Shown here: in pieces, positions 8,985 through 18,167 of the stretch
How positions within the stretch are numbered: the stretch's first letter is position 1
Layout: each line of letters starts with the position of its first letter
Assembly (NCBI GenBank): GCA_012842745.1
Contig: DUSF01000048.1
Span: forward strand, 1-64,000
Direction: 5' to 3'
DNA: 64,000 nucleotides
Source of the DNA: Bacillus sp. (in: firmicutes)
GTDB lineage: Bacteria > Bacillota > Bacilli > Bacillales > Bacillaceae_J
Made by a program: the position numbers and the translations under genes
Notes under the pieces: model-generated
Databases searched by the model: none
The model's input: the letters and a program-made list of their open reading frames with translations, nothing else
What the model was told of the DNA's origin: nothing

Positions 8985-9002
8985 ACTAGAGGCAATCTTT
9001 TT
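8970..9002. terminator. Bidirectional terminator between ctaA and ftsW
   Basis: AAAAAGATTGCC and GGCAATCTTTTT form a perfect 12-bp stem. The ctaA stop codon is in the loop and the ftsW stop codon begins at the far foot. It serves both convergent genes. Confidence 0.88.
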
Positions 9003-10108
9003 TATGCTTGCTTTAACTTTGCATACATTGCGATATTATTTAGAATTCCCATTGATATCATTATCAACACTAATGATGAACCACCATAACTTACGAACGG
9101 GAGAGGTACACCTGTGATTGGTAATAGTCCTGTCAATGCACCAATATTAACGAAAGACTGAATGCCTATCATACCTGAAATCCCGATAGCAATTAAACTA
9201 CCAAACGGATCATTAGCCTTCATCGCTACAGTAAATCCCTTCCAAACAATAAAGAGTAACATGAATAAGACAAAACCAACACCAAAGATTCCAAGTTCTT
9301 CTGAAATAATCGCCATAATAAAATCAGTATGCGGCTCGGGCAGATAGCCAAATTTTTGGATGCTTTTTCCTAAACCTTCCCCCGTAACACCACCAGCAGC
9401 AATGGCAATATAAGAATTAATAAGCTGGTATCCATTCTTATCAGCTATATCTTCATGAAAAGGATTATACGCAGCTGTAATGCGACCTAACTGCACCTCC
9501 GATAAAAACGGATATAAAAGAATTGCTCCAACTACAGCCACGAGCATCAATCGGCTAAGATGTTTGAGACGAATGCCTGAGCAAATAATGATCATTCCCG
9601 CTGTAGCTAAAATGAGCAGAGCCGTTCCTAAGTCTGGCTGCTTGTACACTAGGAAAAATATTATGAAAATAAACGTTAATGGTGGACCAAATGCGGGCGC
9701 GAACCTTTCAATATACGATTGTTTATTAGAAAAAACACCCGCTAAGTAAATAATGACACCAAGTTTTATAAACTCTGCTGGCTGAAAGCCCAAAAAACCT
9801 CTTGTCGCATTATTAGTTGTCGTTCCAAAAAGCAAAACAGCTATAAGTATTATTGGTGCCCCGAAAAAAATCAGCTTTAAAAACCTTTTATATATTTTAT
9901 ATGGAAAGATTAAAAAAAACATATAAATAAGTACGCCAAGAAAAAACCACCGTAATTGTTTTAAGAAAAACAAATCAGGTGTTCCCTCGTATTCATCAAC
10001 AGCAACAACCATACTTGAACTATAAATCATAATAATGCCGAATAAACTTAAAATAATCGGCGCCAATACAAGTGTATAATCATAAGATTTTATTATTTTT
10101 TTTACCAT
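9002..10108 (-). CDS. ftsW: Cell division SEDS protein FtsW
   Basis: A 368-residue SEDS-family membrane protein with about ten helices. SEDS proteins are peptidoglycan glycosyltransferases that polymerise lipid II together with a class b PBP. Conserved features include the QPAEFIKLGVI segment, KQPDLGTALL (with the essential Asp), a large loop containing NPF and GYQLINS, and the C-terminal GVPLPFVSYGGSSL. Gene order next to ylaN, ctaA and ctaB supports FtsW (YlaO) over RodA or SpoVE. It is shorter than B. subtilis FtsW, mainly at the C-terminus. Confidence 0.88.
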   Translation of the reverse strand: MVKKIIKSYDYTLVLAPIILSLFGIIMIYSSSMVVAVDEYEGTPDLFFLKQLRWFFLGVLIYMFFLIFPYKIYKRFLKLIFFGAPIILIAVLLFGTTTNNATRGFLGFQPAEFIKLGVIIYLAGVFSNKQSYIERFAPAFGPPLTFIFIIFFLVYKQPDLGTALLILATAGMIIICSGIRLKHLSRLMLVAVVGAILLYPFLSEVQLGRITAAYNPFHEDIADKNGYQLINSYIAIAAGGVTGEGLGKSIQKFGYLPEPHTDFIMAIISEELGIFGVGFVLFMLLFIVWKGFTVAMKANDPFGSLIAIGISGMIGIQSFVNIGALTGLLPITGVPLPFVSYGGSSLVLIMISMGILNNIAMYAKLKQA

Positions 10109-10138
10109 AAGTCGTTCATCCTTATATTAACAGCCTAA

Positions 10139-10423
10139 TTATTTATTTTTTAAAGAGGCTTCATGAAGGGATGATAGCTCCCTTTCCAACGACTCAAGCA
10201 ATGCTTTCCCATTGGTATCATCAACTAACCCAAGACGGACGGCAAAATCGATTTCACGCGATAAACCAAACATTTGCGTATCTAACACTTCCTCATATAA
10301 AGGACATTGAGGCATTGTTAAATTATCCATTTGTACTTTGATTAGCTTCAATATTTTATCAGCATCAGCCTTAAGAAGGGCATATGCCTTTTCTTTATGA
10401 TTTAGGGCAACCTCTGAAGACAC
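10139..10423 (-). CDS. ylaN: YlaN family iron-homeostasis protein (UPF0358)
   Basis: About 94 residues, all soluble and mostly helical. The block from [19 protein letters not shown] to [17 protein letters not shown] is highly conserved in YlaN. In B. subtilis, YlaN is an iron-binding protein reported to bind Fur and relieve its repression, and it is essential when iron is low. The GTG at 10423 is preferred because GGAGGG lies 6 nt upstream. The ATG two codons earlier abuts the ribosome site. It lies just upstream of ftsW with a 30-nt gap. Confidence 0.88.
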   Translation of the reverse strand: MSSEVALNHKEKAYALLKADADKILKLIKVQMDNLTMPQCPLYEEVLDTQMFGLSREIDFAVRLGLVDDTNGKALLESLERELSSLHEASLKNK

Positions 10424-10658
10424 GTTCATCCCTCCAATTAAAAGAGTCCATTCTATCTTTTAATCTTATCGTCATATGGACAAAAATGCAAGAATTGTAG
10501 CTCATACATATGACATATGAAAATGAAAATTTTATACTGGAAAAGGAAGGATAAATGAAAGTGAGGAATTATAATGGATGATGTCATTTACTTGGAGGAA
10601 ACGTCCAATTTAAGCTAACAATTGATTCAAGTATATTAAAAAATTAATTTTTGCGTAA

Positions 10659-10678
10659 GAGGCTGATTTGTCAGCCTC
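10659..10678 (-). terminator. Intrinsic terminator after phoH
   Basis: GAGGCTGA-TTTG-TCAGCCTC is a perfect 8-bp stem just past the phoH stop codon. On the minus strand it is followed by TTACGCAAAAATTAATTTTT, so the T tract is delayed. It probably terminates phoH. Confidence 0.65.
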
Positions 10679-10683
10679 CTCAT

Positions 10684-12015
10684 TTATAATAAATCGGCTG
10701 CCAACTGCGCGAGTGTCGATCTTTCGCCTTTTACAAACTTGACATGACCGCTGATTTTCTCTTGTTTAAATTTTTCAACAACATATGTTAACCCATTGTT
10801 ATATTCATCAAGATACGGATGGTCAACTTGCTCAGTGTCACCCATTAGCACAATTTTACTTTTTTCCCCTACTCTCGTTAAGATTGTTTTGACCTCATGC
10901 TTTGAAAGGTTTTGGGCCTCGTCAATAATAATAAATTGTTCGGGGATGCTTCTCCCTCTTATATAGGTGAGAGCTTCTACTTGAATGGATCCCATTCCCG
11001 CTAATATAGCGTCAAGTTCACCTGGTTTTTTTGTATTAAATAAATACTCTAAATTATCATAAATTGGCTGCATCCATGGTCTTAATTTTTCCTCTTTTTC
11101 CCCTGGAAGATAGCCAAGATCTTTGCCAACAGGCACAATCGGACGGGCAACTAGTAATTTTTTGTAAATTCCAAGGTCCTCTGTTTGATAAAGGCCGGCT
11201 GCTAATGCTAATAATGTTTTTCCTGTTCCTGCTTTTCCAATTAATGTAACAAGCGGTATATCTGGACGAAGGAGTAGCTCAAGGCCCATTGTTTGTTGAA
11301 CGTTCCGCGCTTTAATGCCCCAAACATGGTCCTTATCGAAGAAACATTTTTTAACGTATTTTACTTTCTCATCAACGATGCCAAGCGCAGATTGCGATGT
11401 CCCTAATACATCCTTCATAATAACGAATTGATTTGGCAAGTAGCCGTATACTGGAAGTTTCGTAATTTCTAGTTGCGTCTTTTCATAAAACTCGTTCAAA
11501 AGGTCCTTGCTAACATAGACAGTTTGGAAGCCTGAATAAATATTGTCATCATATTCAACAACCCGATCACTTAAAAAGTCTTCTGCTAATAGGCCTACGG
11601 CATCAGCTTTTACCCTTACTAACACATCTTTACTAACAAGGATGACTTGTCTGCCTGCTTCTTTTTTCTGCTCCTCTAAATTCAAATTAAGGGCAACCGC
11701 CAATATACGATTATCATTCGTTTTTTCATCAAATACTTCCTGTAGCTTTAAAAATGAACGATGATTTAACTCTATCCTAAAGTTTCCGCCATTTTCAAGC
11801 GGAATTCCTTTATGAATTTTTCCTTGTGTCCGCAGGCGATCAATTATTTTTGATACTTGTCTTGCGTTTCTCCCAATTTCATCCATATTTCTTTTTTTTG
11901 AATCGACCTCTTCTAGGACAACTGCTGGAATCACTACTTCATTATCTTCAAATGCGAAGATTGAATGAGGATCTTGAAGTAATACATTAGTATCTAGTAC
12001 ATAAATTTCCTTCAA
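10684..12015 (-). CDS. phoH: PhoH-family protein with N-terminal PIN domain (YlaK)
   Basis: 443 residues. An N-terminal PIN nuclease domain starts with YVLDTNVLLQDP, with acidic residues at VLEEVDSKK and the TNDNRILAVA region. It is joined to a C-terminal PhoH ATPase with Walker A GKAGTGKTLLALAAG and Walker B IIIDEAQN. In mycobacteria a PIN-PhoH protein acts as an ATP-dependent RNA helicase/RNase, so an RNA-related role is likely. The start is TTG 12015, supported by GGGGGAG five nt upstream and by agreement with the usual YlaK length of about 442. The longer frame up to 12132 has no ribosome site. Confidence 0.88.
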   Translation of the reverse strand: MKEIYVLDTNVLLQDPHSIFAFEDNEVVIPAVVLEEVDSKKRNMDEIGRNARQVSKIIDRLRTQGKIHKGIPLENGGNFRIELNHRSFLKLQEVFDEKTNDNRILAVALNLNLEEQKKEAGRQVILVSKDVLVRVKADAVGLLAEDFLSDRVVEYDDNIYSGFQTVYVSKDLLNEFYEKTQLEITKLPVYGYLPNQFVIMKDVLGTSQSALGIVDEKVKYVKKCFFDKDHVWGIKARNVQQTMGLELLLRPDIPLVTLIGKAGTGKTLLALAAGLYQTEDLGIYKKLLVARPIVPVGKDLGYLPGEKEEKLRPWMQPIYDNLEYLFNTKKPGELDAILAGMGSIQVEALTYIRGRSIPEQFIIIDEAQNLSKHEVKTILTRVGEKSKIVLMGDTEQVDHPYLDEYNNGLTYVVEKFKQEKISGHVKFVKGERSTLAQLAADLL

Positions 12016-12180
12016 CACTTCTCCCCCTGACTGTCTGTTTTTATTTCTGATGCTTAAAGGAGATTTTAATTTGGACAGCTTATGATTTAAATATATGATT
12101 GGAAGAATAAACTTAGACGAAGAAATAAACAATAAATCATAAACATTATTTTATTAAAATTATATGGAAAGGTTGGGGAA

Positions 12181-12774
12181 GTGGTGCGAAAATTATCGAT
12201 AACAGCCATATTATTTTTATTAATAGCCACGGGCTGTGCACAAAATGGGAGTAAAAATGATGTGATAAATGATGTCCAAAATAATAATTTTATTACAGTG
12301 AATCAACGAAATGACAATAGTAACAATCCATTAACTGGTGAACAAGCGGCTATGCATTTGGTAGATTTAGCCAATCGAATTCCTGACGTGAAAGATGCAA
12401 CTGCCGTTGTTGCGGGAAATTATGCTGTCGTTGGTATTGATGTAGACAAGAATTTAGATCGGTCACGGGTTGGTGTCGTTAAATATTCTGTAGCTGAAGC
12501 TTTGAAAGATGACCCTTATGGTGCCAACGCTGTTGTAGTCGCAGACCCTGATATAGTCGAGCGGCTAAGAGAAATGCGTAGGGACATTCAAGATGGCAGG
12601 CCGATTGCAGGTGTTATGAATGAATTATCGGCCATTGTTGGTCGACTTATGCCGCAAATTCCTTACGACATCAATACAGATGAAAGCCCGAATGAACAAA
12701 ATGAGAAGCAGCTGCCAAAGGGTGAAAAACAACAGCTTAACAATATTCAAAAAGAACAATCAAAACAGCAATAA
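12181..12774 (+). CDS. ylaJ: YhcN/YlaJ family sporulation lipoprotein
   Basis: 197 residues. A signal peptide ends in the lipobox LIATGC (Cys19), so the mature protein is lipid-anchored. The core from LTGEQAAMHLVDLANRIPDV through VVAGNYAVVGIDV and a YSVAEAL/DPYGANAVVVADPDI block is the spore YhcN/YlaJ domain, found in spore-coat or inner-membrane lipoproteins made during sporulation. The C-terminus is Gln/Lys-rich and low in complexity. It is divergent from phoH, as in B. subtilis. The start is one of two adjacent GTG codons. Confidence 0.85.
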   Translation: MVRKLSITAILFLLIATGCAQNGSKNDVINDVQNNNFITVNQRNDNSNNPLTGEQAAMHLVDLANRIPDVKDATAVVAGNYAVVGIDVDKNLDRSRVGVVKYSVAEALKDDPYGANAVVVADPDIVERLREMRRDIQDGRPIAGVMNELSAIVGRLMPQIPYDINTDESPNEQNEKQLPKGEKQQLNNIQKEQSKQQ

Positions 12775-12776
12775 AT

Positions 12777-12808
12777 GAAAAAAGCTTAGTCGAGACTAAG
12801 CTTTTTTC
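12777..12808. terminator. Bidirectional terminator ylaJ / PPOX gene
   Basis: GAAAAAAGCTTAGTC and GACTAAGCTTTTTTC pair perfectly across a 2-nt centre. The right arm overlaps the last codons of the convergent minus-strand gene. Confidence 0.88.
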
Positions 12809-13251
12809 ATTGCATCCATAACTTGTCGATCCAACTTTGCTGCTGCTTCTTGATCATATGTTTTCTCGTAAACAATATCAGCTGATATTTTCGAGCCATA
12901 AAACATGACATCACGAACAGCATCAATCTTTATTTCAATTAAAGCAAGTTTTAAAGGAACGCCTACGAGCTTTTCTTCTTTTACTTGAGCGTCACCGCTA
13001 ATAGAGTAAGTTGTGCCATTTGCTATTGTTGTTAGCACAACCTTTTGATTATTTTTGATGTTTTCGACAATTCTTGAACGGTTATCAACAGCGAAATAAA
13101 TAGTATGTTCATTCGGAGCATATGCCCATGAAATTGCATTAACATTTGGACCCTTTGTTTCAAAATCAATCGTTGCAATCGTTGCAAACCTTTCCTTTTG
13201 TAATATAGGGAATAAGTCGTCGGTTAGGCGGTGTTCCATTTGATTAGCCAT
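12796..13251 (-). CDS. Pyridoxamine 5'-phosphate oxidase-fold protein
   Basis: About 151 residues with the FMN-binding split-barrel fold: FATIATIDFETKGPNVNAISWAYAP, TIYFAVDNRSRIVENIKNNQKVVL, then a YSISGDAQVKEE strand. Family members bind FMN or F420 and reduce small molecules, but many are annotated only by fold. The ATG at 13251 has GGAGG about 7 nt upstream and is preferred to the earlier in-frame ATG at 13269. Its location between ylaJ and ylaI suggests a YlaL-type gene, but I did not confirm that equivalence. Confidence 0.72.
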   Translation of the reverse strand: MANQMEHRLTDDLFPILQKERFATIATIDFETKGPNVNAISWAYAPNEHTIYFAVDNRSRIVENIKNNQKVVLTTIANGTTYSISGDAQVKEEKLVGVPLKLALIEIKIDAVRDVMFYGSKISADIVYEKTYDQEAAAKLDRQVMDAMKKA

Positions 13252-13371
13252 AACAATCCTCCATTTCATTGAGATTATTATTTCATACTATACCCTTTTT
13301 TAAAGAGAATTGAAACCTGCTACTTAAAATTATTTGTTTTTTCACTTATAATGAATGTCGAGGTGAATGAA

Positions 13372-13572
13372 ATGAGAGTGAAATGCATTCTTTGTGATAA
13401 AGTAAATATTGTAGACGATGAATCACCAATAGCGAAAAGATTACGAAATCGCCCAATTCATACATATATGTGTGATGCTTGTAATGAAAGAATTAGTACG
13501 AAGACAGAGGATCGAAAGGCGACAGGAAAGTTTAAACTTTATAAACATAGCCATTTTGGAGAAGAATGGTAG
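13372..13572 (+). CDS. ylaI: YlaI family zinc-ribbon protein (DUF2197)
   Basis: A 66-residue basic protein with two CxxC knuckles (Cys5, Cys8, Cys34, Cys37) that should bind one zinc. It has a C-terminal KFKLYKHSHFGEEW tail. It matches YlaI of Bacillus; the function is unknown. The ATG at 13372 follows GAGGTGA at good spacing and is preferred to the in-frame ATG 21 nt upstream, which lacks a ribosome site. It ends in a terminator shared with the next minus-strand gene. Confidence 0.82.
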   Translation: MRVKCILCDKVNIVDDESPIAKRLRNRPIHTYMCDACNERISTKTEDRKATGKFKLYKHSHFGEEW

Positions 13573-13613
13573 AAAAAAGCTAGCAAGCACGTTTTGTGCC
13601 TACTAGCTTTTTT
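13573..13613. terminator. Bidirectional terminator after ylaI
   Basis: AAAAAAGCTAG pairs with CTAGCTTTTTT, with an inner GCAC-GTTT-TGTGC hairpin in the loop. It serves ylaI and the convergent 96-aa gene. Confidence 0.8.
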
Positions 13614-13616
13614 ACT

Positions 13617-13907
13617 TTATTCTTCAATAATCGGATATTTATGTGGCTCTCTTTCGATGGCATCTAGCATAAAATCAATTAATTCCCTAGGAAAACGCAT
13701 TGATTTTTCTTCGCCATCAAGAATGTAGTGCACATAATATAACTCTTCAGTCTCTTCCAAGCGAAGTACCGTTTCAATCATATGCTCTTCTTTTAGAACG
13801 TTGTCAAAATGTTCAAGAGTCTCTTTAGCTGCTTTATCATTTGGCCTTGCATCACTAACAACTTTTATGCTTAACCAGTTAAAAAAAGCATCCTGCAAAC
13901 TTTTCAC
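13617..13907 (-). CDS. Conserved hypothetical protein, 96 aa
   Basis: An acidic, soluble protein of 96 residues. It has a helical N-terminal half (MKSLQDAFFNWLSIKVV, KAAKETLEHFDNVL), then a beta-rich part (YYVHYILDGEEKSMRFP) and a helical end (LIDFMLDAIER). I do not recognise a named family. It lies 26 nt downstream of ylaH on the same strand and may be cotranscribed. The clean frame and the flanking terminator support a real gene. Confidence 0.65.
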   Translation of the reverse strand: MKSLQDAFFNWLSIKVVSDARPNDKAAKETLEHFDNVLKEEHMIETVLRLEETEELYYVHYILDGEEKSMRFPRELIDFMLDAIEREPHKYPIIEE

Positions 13908-13933
13908 AACTAAAAACCCCTTTGGCTGTTTTT

Positions 13934-14260
13934 TCAGGCTTTCTTTTGCTCCTTCCGCTGCTGATGCAAGCGAAAACGATATATACCAAGTACGACTGCT
14001 GTAATTAATAAACCTTCTGCAACGGGTAAGCGAACGCCCAACAAAGTGAGAGGTGAACAGCCGATTAATAATAAAATATAGACGATAATTGTTTTAAAAA
14101 CTGAAAGTTTTTGGGCAAATCCTAGATTAAAGACAATAATCGTTAAAACAACAATTATAATGTAAAGAAGGAGCATTCCTCTTTCAATATTATTGTGGAC
14201 ACCAACAAGTTCAGCAAAGGCTGACAGCATCGAAGGATCAATTTGCGTTACTTCCGCCAT
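13934..14260 (-). CDS. ylaH: YlaH-like membrane protein
   Basis: About 108 residues with three predicted transmembrane helices (roughly residues 27-46, 53-70 and 75-95) and a short Gln/Lys-rich cytoplasmic tail (HQQRKEQKKA). It matches the YlaH-like family next to typA in Bacillus; the role is unknown. The ATG at 14260 is preferred because GAGAGGAG lies upstream of it. The GTG at 14278 lies before that site. It follows typA in the same direction. Confidence 0.78.
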   Translation of the reverse strand: MAEVTQIDPSMLSAFAELVGVHNNIERGMLLLYIIIVVLTIIVFNLGFAQKLSVFKTIIVYILLLIGCSPLTLLGVRLPVAEGLLITAVVLGIYRFRLHQQRKEQKKA

Positions 14261-14292
14261 AAAAGCCACTCCTCTCACCTGTTATTCCTACT

Positions 14293-16131
14293 TTATTCTA
14301 CTGTGGCATATTTCTTTTTCTTTGCCGCTTTTTCACGTTCATTTGTAACTAATATTTTCTTCCGCAATCTTATAGACTGTGGTGTGATTTCACAATACTC
14401 ATCATCATTTAAATACTCTAACGATTGCTCCAATGACATTAATCTTGGTTTTTTAATCGTTACAGTTGTATCTTTAGTTGCTGAACGTACATTGGTAGCG
14501 TGCTTTGCCTTCACAATATTAACAGATAAATCATTTTCACGAGTATGTTCCCCGACAATCATACCTTCGTACACTTCAGTTCCAGGCTCAATAAAAATAA
14601 CACCGCGATCTTCTAATGCTTGAATACTGTACGCAGTTGCTTTTCCAGCTTCAATCGAAACAAGTACACCTTGGCGGCGTCCACCAACTTGTCCGTGTAC
14701 AATCGGTTTGTAGCTATCAAATGAATGGTTGATAATCCCAAAACCACGGGTTAATGTCATAAAATCTGTTGTATAGCCGATTAGACCTCGTGATGGAATT
14801 AAAAATTCCAAACGCACTTGACCATTCCCGTTATTTACCATATCTAACATTTCGCCTTTTCTTGTGCCTAATGATTCGATGATTGCACCAGTGTTTTCTT
14901 CTGGAACATCAATTTGCACACGCTCGACTGGCTCACATAAAACACCATCGATTTCGCGAACAATAACCTCTGGCTTTGACACTTGTAATTCATAGCCTTC
15001 CCGGCGCATATTTTCAATTAAAATTGATAAATGAAGCTCCCCTCTACCTGAAACAACCCAAGCATCTGGTGACTCCGTATTTTCAACGCGTAAGCTTACA
15101 TCAGTTTCCAATTGCTGACGAAGTCGTTCTTCAATCTTTCGACTTGTAATCCATTTTCCTTCACGCCCAGCGAACGGACTGTTATTCACTAGAAAGGTCA
15201 TTTGTAATGTTGGCTCATCAATTCTTAAAAGCGGTAAAGCTTCCTGATGCTCAGTAGGGCATACAGTTTCACCAACATTTATTTCCTCCATACCAGAGAC
15301 AGCCACTAAATCGCCAGCATATGCTTCCGCAATTTCCATCCGTTTCAAACCAATAAAGCCAAAAATTTTCGTTACCCGAAACTGCTTTATTGAACCATCG
15401 AGCTTCATTAAGGCAACTTGTTGACCAACCTTCATTGTTCCTCTAAAAATACGACCAATCCCGATTCGACCAACATAATCATTGTAATCTAGAAGCGCAA
15501 CTTGGAATTGTAGCGGCTCCTCACGATTATCAACTGGTGCTGGAATATGCTCAATAACTGATTCGAAAAGAACAGTCATATCCGCATCTTGTTTATCTGG
15601 CGTTAAACTTGCTGTACCATTTATTCCTGAGGCATAAATAACAGGAAATTCTAATTGATCTTCATCAGCGCCTAACTCAATAAATAAGTCTAAAACTTCA
15701 TCAACAACCTCTTCTGGTCTTGCAAAATCACGGTCAATTTTATTAACAACGACAATTGGTGTTAATTTTTGCTCGAGCGCTTTTTTCAAAACGAAGCGCG
15801 TTTGCGGCATACATCCTTCATAAGCATCGACTACAAGTAATACACCGTCAACCATTTTCATGATGCGCTCAACTTCGCCGCCAAAATCAGCATGTCCTGG
15901 TGTATCCATAATATTAATGCGAGTACCATTATAATTAATAGCAGTATTTTTCGCTAAAATGGTAATCCCACGTTCTCTTTCTATATCATTAGAATCCATC
16001 GCTCTTTCATCAACATTCTCGTTTGAACGAAATGTCCCTGATTGCTGCAATAGCTTGTCTACTAATGTTGTTTTCCCATGATCTACGTGCGCAATAATGG
16101 CAATGTTTCTAATATCTTGTCTTAAATTCAA
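14293..16131 (-). CDS. typA: Translational GTPase TypA/BipA
   Basis: 612 residues. The G domain shows G1 [16 protein letters not shown]2 around ERERGITI, G3 [12 protein letters not shown] and G4 NKIDR, followed by EF-G-like domains II, III and V and the BipA-specific C-terminal domain. It binds ribosomes and helps 50S assembly, especially in the cold or under stress. The start is TTG 16131: AGGAG lies 9 nt upstream, and the resulting N-terminus and length match B. subtilis TypA (YlaG). The ATG at 16140 overlaps the ribosome site. Confidence 0.95.
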   Translation of the reverse strand: MNLRQDIRNIAIIAHVDHGKTTLVDKLLQQSGTFRSNENVDERAMDSNDIERERGITILAKNTAINYNGTRINIMDTPGHADFGGEVERIMKMVDGVLLVVDAYEGCMPQTRFVLKKALEQKLTPIVVVNKIDRDFARPEEVVDEVLDLFIELGADEDQLEFPVIYASGINGTASLTPDKQDADMTVLFESVIEHIPAPVDNREEPLQFQVALLDYNDYVGRIGIGRIFRGTMKVGQQVALMKLDGSIKQFRVTKIFGFIGLKRMEIAEAYAGDLVAVSGMEEINVGETVCPTEHQEALPLLRIDEPTLQMTFLVNNSPFAGREGKWITSRKIEERLRQQLETDVSLRVENTESPDAWVVSGRGELHLSILIENMRREGYELQVSKPEVIVREIDGVLCEPVERVQIDVPEENTGAIIESLGTRKGEMLDMVNNGNGQVRLEFLIPSRGLIGYTTDFMTLTRGFGIINHSFDSYKPIVHGQVGGRRQGVLVSIEAGKATAYSIQALEDRGVIFIEPGTEVYEGMIVGEHTRENDLSVNIVKAKHATNVRSATKDTTVTIKKPRLMSLEQSLEYLNDDEYCEITPQSIRLRKKILVTNEREKAAKKKKYATVE

Positions 16132-16265
16132 ACTTGTCATCTCCTATATACTCTTTCAAATTTTATGTTATAGTTTAAGTTGTATTCGGTATTTTATTAC
16201 AACTTAAAAATTATAACACAATCAAATCAAAATGGAATAAATGAATTATTGGGAGTTGACAAAAA

Positions 16266-16451
16266 GTGAAAAAAATCAACTTTTTATTTTTAGGATTAGC
16301 CATTGCGACTACACTTTCTTTAGCATCTATTGGTATAGCGATTGCCGAAGAAAGTATACTTGGAATTATCCTAGCTATCGTTGCAACCGTGCTAATTACA
16401 GGTTTTAGTTTTATGTTGAAAAAAAGAATGCGTGAAGCAAACAAGTTGTAA
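16266..16451 (+). CDS. ylaF: YlaF family small membrane protein (DUF5325)
   Basis: 61 residues with two transmembrane helices (about 5-26 and 30-50) separated by the short turn AEESI, and a basic tail (KKRMREANKL). Size and position divergent from typA match YlaF of B. subtilis. The start is GTG at 16266 with GGGAG about 10 nt upstream. The function is unknown. Confidence 0.75.
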   Translation: MKKINFLFLGLAIATTLSLASIGIAIAEESILGIILAIVATVLITGFSFMLKKRMREANKL

Positions 16452-16490
16452 AACCAATTCAATAGAAAACACCGTTTTCGCCCTTAATTA

Positions 16491-16530
16491 AATTCCATCA
16501 ACTGTTGATTGCAATAACCAGTTGATGGAA
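16491..16530. terminator. Near-perfect palindrome between ylaF and suhB-like gene
   Basis: ATTCCATCAACTG and CAGTTGATGGAAT form a perfect 13-bp stem. The centre ATTGCAAT is itself palindromic. It sits between convergent genes and probably acts as a terminator, although the T tract is weak on both sides. The arm resembles hairpins at 43973-44219 and 51840-51888. Confidence 0.6.
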
Positions 16531-16537
16531 TAAAACT

Positions 16538-17341
16538 TTATTTAGATTTAGCAAAAAAATTATTTAAAATATATTCATGTAAGCCTGGCTTTGCAACAAA
16601 TACTGGTGTTTGCCGAGCCAACATGTCCAAAGGACCTCCTTTCACCGAGCTAACTTTACCCCCAACCTCTTCAACGATAATTTTGCCAGCAGCAAAATCC
16701 CATGGAGATAATCGCAGTGATAAGTACCCATCTAATTTCCCGGCAGCTACATAGGCCATTTCAATCGTTGCTGAGCCAAATGAGCGTGTCCCTCGTACAT
16801 TTTTAATTAAAGCAGGAATAATCTTCGCGTCAATTCGTTCTTTTTCAAAGCCCCATGCTGCATTAATTCCAAATACCGCTTGTCCGATATCGATGGATTG
16901 TAGCATTGGCAGCTTTTCATCATTTAAATAAGCACCTTCCCCTTTTATAGCATAAAAAAGGTCATCAGCTGCTACATCATAAATAAACCCGATAATCCCG
17001 ACGCCATTATGGTAAACTCCTACCGAAATAGCAAAATGGCGTTGCATATGTACAAAATTCATCGTTCCATCAATTGGGTCAATAATCCAAACCGTACCGT
17101 TCATTGATGATACATCATCACCCTGTCCTTCCTCACCTAAAATACGATGTGAAGGATATTTTTCATGAATTTTATTAATAAAAAATTGCTCGATTTGTTT
17201 ATCCATATTTGTGACAAGATCCGACGCATTTGTTTTAAATTTTATCGTTAATTCATCTTTAAATGATGAACGAATTTGTTCCCCGCCATCTAAAACAAGA
17301 TTTTTCGCGAAAGTAAAAACATTTTTCCAGTCATTTTGCAA
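16538..17341 (-). CDS. suhB: Inositol monophosphatase family protein (YktC/SuhB-like)
   Basis: 267 residues with the Mg/Li-dependent phosphatase signatures: ILGEEGQG (about residue 70), WIIDPIDGTMNFVH (about 90-103) and the C-terminal SPWDFAAGKIIVEEVGG. It hydrolyses inositol monophosphate or related sugar phosphates; B. subtilis YktC has inositol-phosphatase and some NADP phosphatase-like activity. The start is TTG 17341 with AGGAGG 8 nt upstream. It is monocistronic, between a palindromic terminator and the 62-aa gene region. Confidence 0.88.
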   Translation of the reverse strand: MQNDWKNVFTFAKNLVLDGGEQIRSSFKDELTIKFKTNASDLVTNMDKQIEQFFINKIHEKYPSHRILGEEGQGDDVSSMNGTVWIIDPIDGTMNFVHMQRHFAISVGVYHNGVGIIGFIYDVAADDLFYAIKGEGAYLNDEKLPMLQSIDIGQAVFGINAAWGFEKERIDAKIIPALIKNVRGTRSFGSATIEMAYVAAGKLDGYLSLRLSPWDFAAGKIIVEEVGGKVSSVKGGPLDMLARQTPVFVAKPGLHEYILNNFFAKSK

Positions 17342-17435
17342 AACAATATCCTCCTCTAAAGCTCTCTTTCAATTCATTATAATGTAAAATTACCATTATG
17401 TATAATTTCTCACAAAAATACCGCGCATAAAAGAA

Positions 17436-17453
17436 CGAACCACCAAGGGTTCG
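17436..17453 (-). terminator. Intrinsic terminator after the 62-aa gene
   Basis: CGAACC-ACCAAG-GGTTCG; on the minus strand the stem is followed by TTCTTTTATG. It lies just beyond the stop of the small minus-strand gene. Confidence 0.65.
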
Positions 17454-17464
17454 CCAATTTCTGT

Positions 17465-17653
17465 TTATGCTTTTAACCGAAGCATTTCTTGTCGAAATTG
17501 CTCTAAGATTAATTTTGACTTTTTAATCTGCGCTTCATCCTGTGCTAACATTGCATCGAATAATGTTGCCAATTCATAATCAATCTCGAGTCTAAGCACA
17601 GGTAGTCTTTTTTCCGCTTCATTTCGTTTTATTACTTTTACAACTTGCTTCAC
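17465..17653 (-). CDS. Conserved small hypothetical protein, 62 aa
   Basis: A highly charged, probably all-helical 62-residue protein. RLEIDYELATLFDAMLAQDEAQIKKSK and EQFRQEMLRL look like two amphipathic helices forming a hairpin. AAGGGGTG precedes the start and a terminator follows. I recall similar short proteins near yktC in other Bacillaceae but cannot name the family. No function can be assigned. Confidence 0.6.
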   Translation of the reverse strand: MKQVVKVIKRNEAEKRLPVLRLEIDYELATLFDAMLAQDEAQIKKSKLILEQFRQEMLRLKA

Positions 17654-17892
17654 CGTGCAAACACCCCTTTTCCTTAAAATCAGCCAATTTCATAACTCCG
17701 GAATCATCTTGTTCTTCTAAATCTTTGTATATACTATGAACATTAACAATAATTTGGAACAAAATTGATTTATTAACCTATACTTTTCCATCAAAAAAAG
17801 TTTCAAACTTTACTTTTTTTAAAAAATAATAAAGTCTAAATCTGGCAAGTTTTGGCCATAATATGGATAAAAAATCGGAGGAGAAGGTTAGT

Positions 17893-18111
17893 ATGAAAAA
17901 AATTTTCCCATTAAACGACAACTCATGCACAATCATCTATGTAACGGATACAACCCCAATTAAAAATATCCCTCACGGTGCAAAAATCCCGGATGGAATC
18001 ACCATTGAAAATCGTAATGAAAAGATTGTCTATGATATTAGCGGCCTCTATTTGGTAGATTATACGTTAGGTGATGCATGGAGTGAAGGCAGTGTAGTTG
18101 TAGCAAAATAG
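17893..18111 (+). CDS. Hypothetical protein, 72 aa
   Basis: 72 residues beginning MKKIFPLNDNSCTIIYVTD, predicted to be mostly beta. A very good ribosome site (GGAGGAGAAG) precedes the ATG at 17893, so I prefer this to the upstream ATG at 17863. I do not recognise the family. There is no signal peptide or membrane segment. It lies alone on the plus strand between two minus-strand genes. An imperfect hairpin spans about 18119-18178 after it. Confidence 0.55.
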   Translation: MKKIFPLNDNSCTIIYVTDTTPIKNIPHGAKIPDGITIENRNEKIVYDISGLYLVDYTLGDAWSEGSVVVAK

Positions 18112-18167
18112 GATTCCGTCAGCCATGAGCGTATTCTCTCAACCTTGGAGTGAAAATACTGAAACGT

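Noticed and set aside
10555..10617. Very short frames in the ylaN-phoH gap (ATG at 10555 and 10574)
   Set aside because: They end after 8 and 14 codons and resemble no known peptide; possibly remnants, but not supportable.
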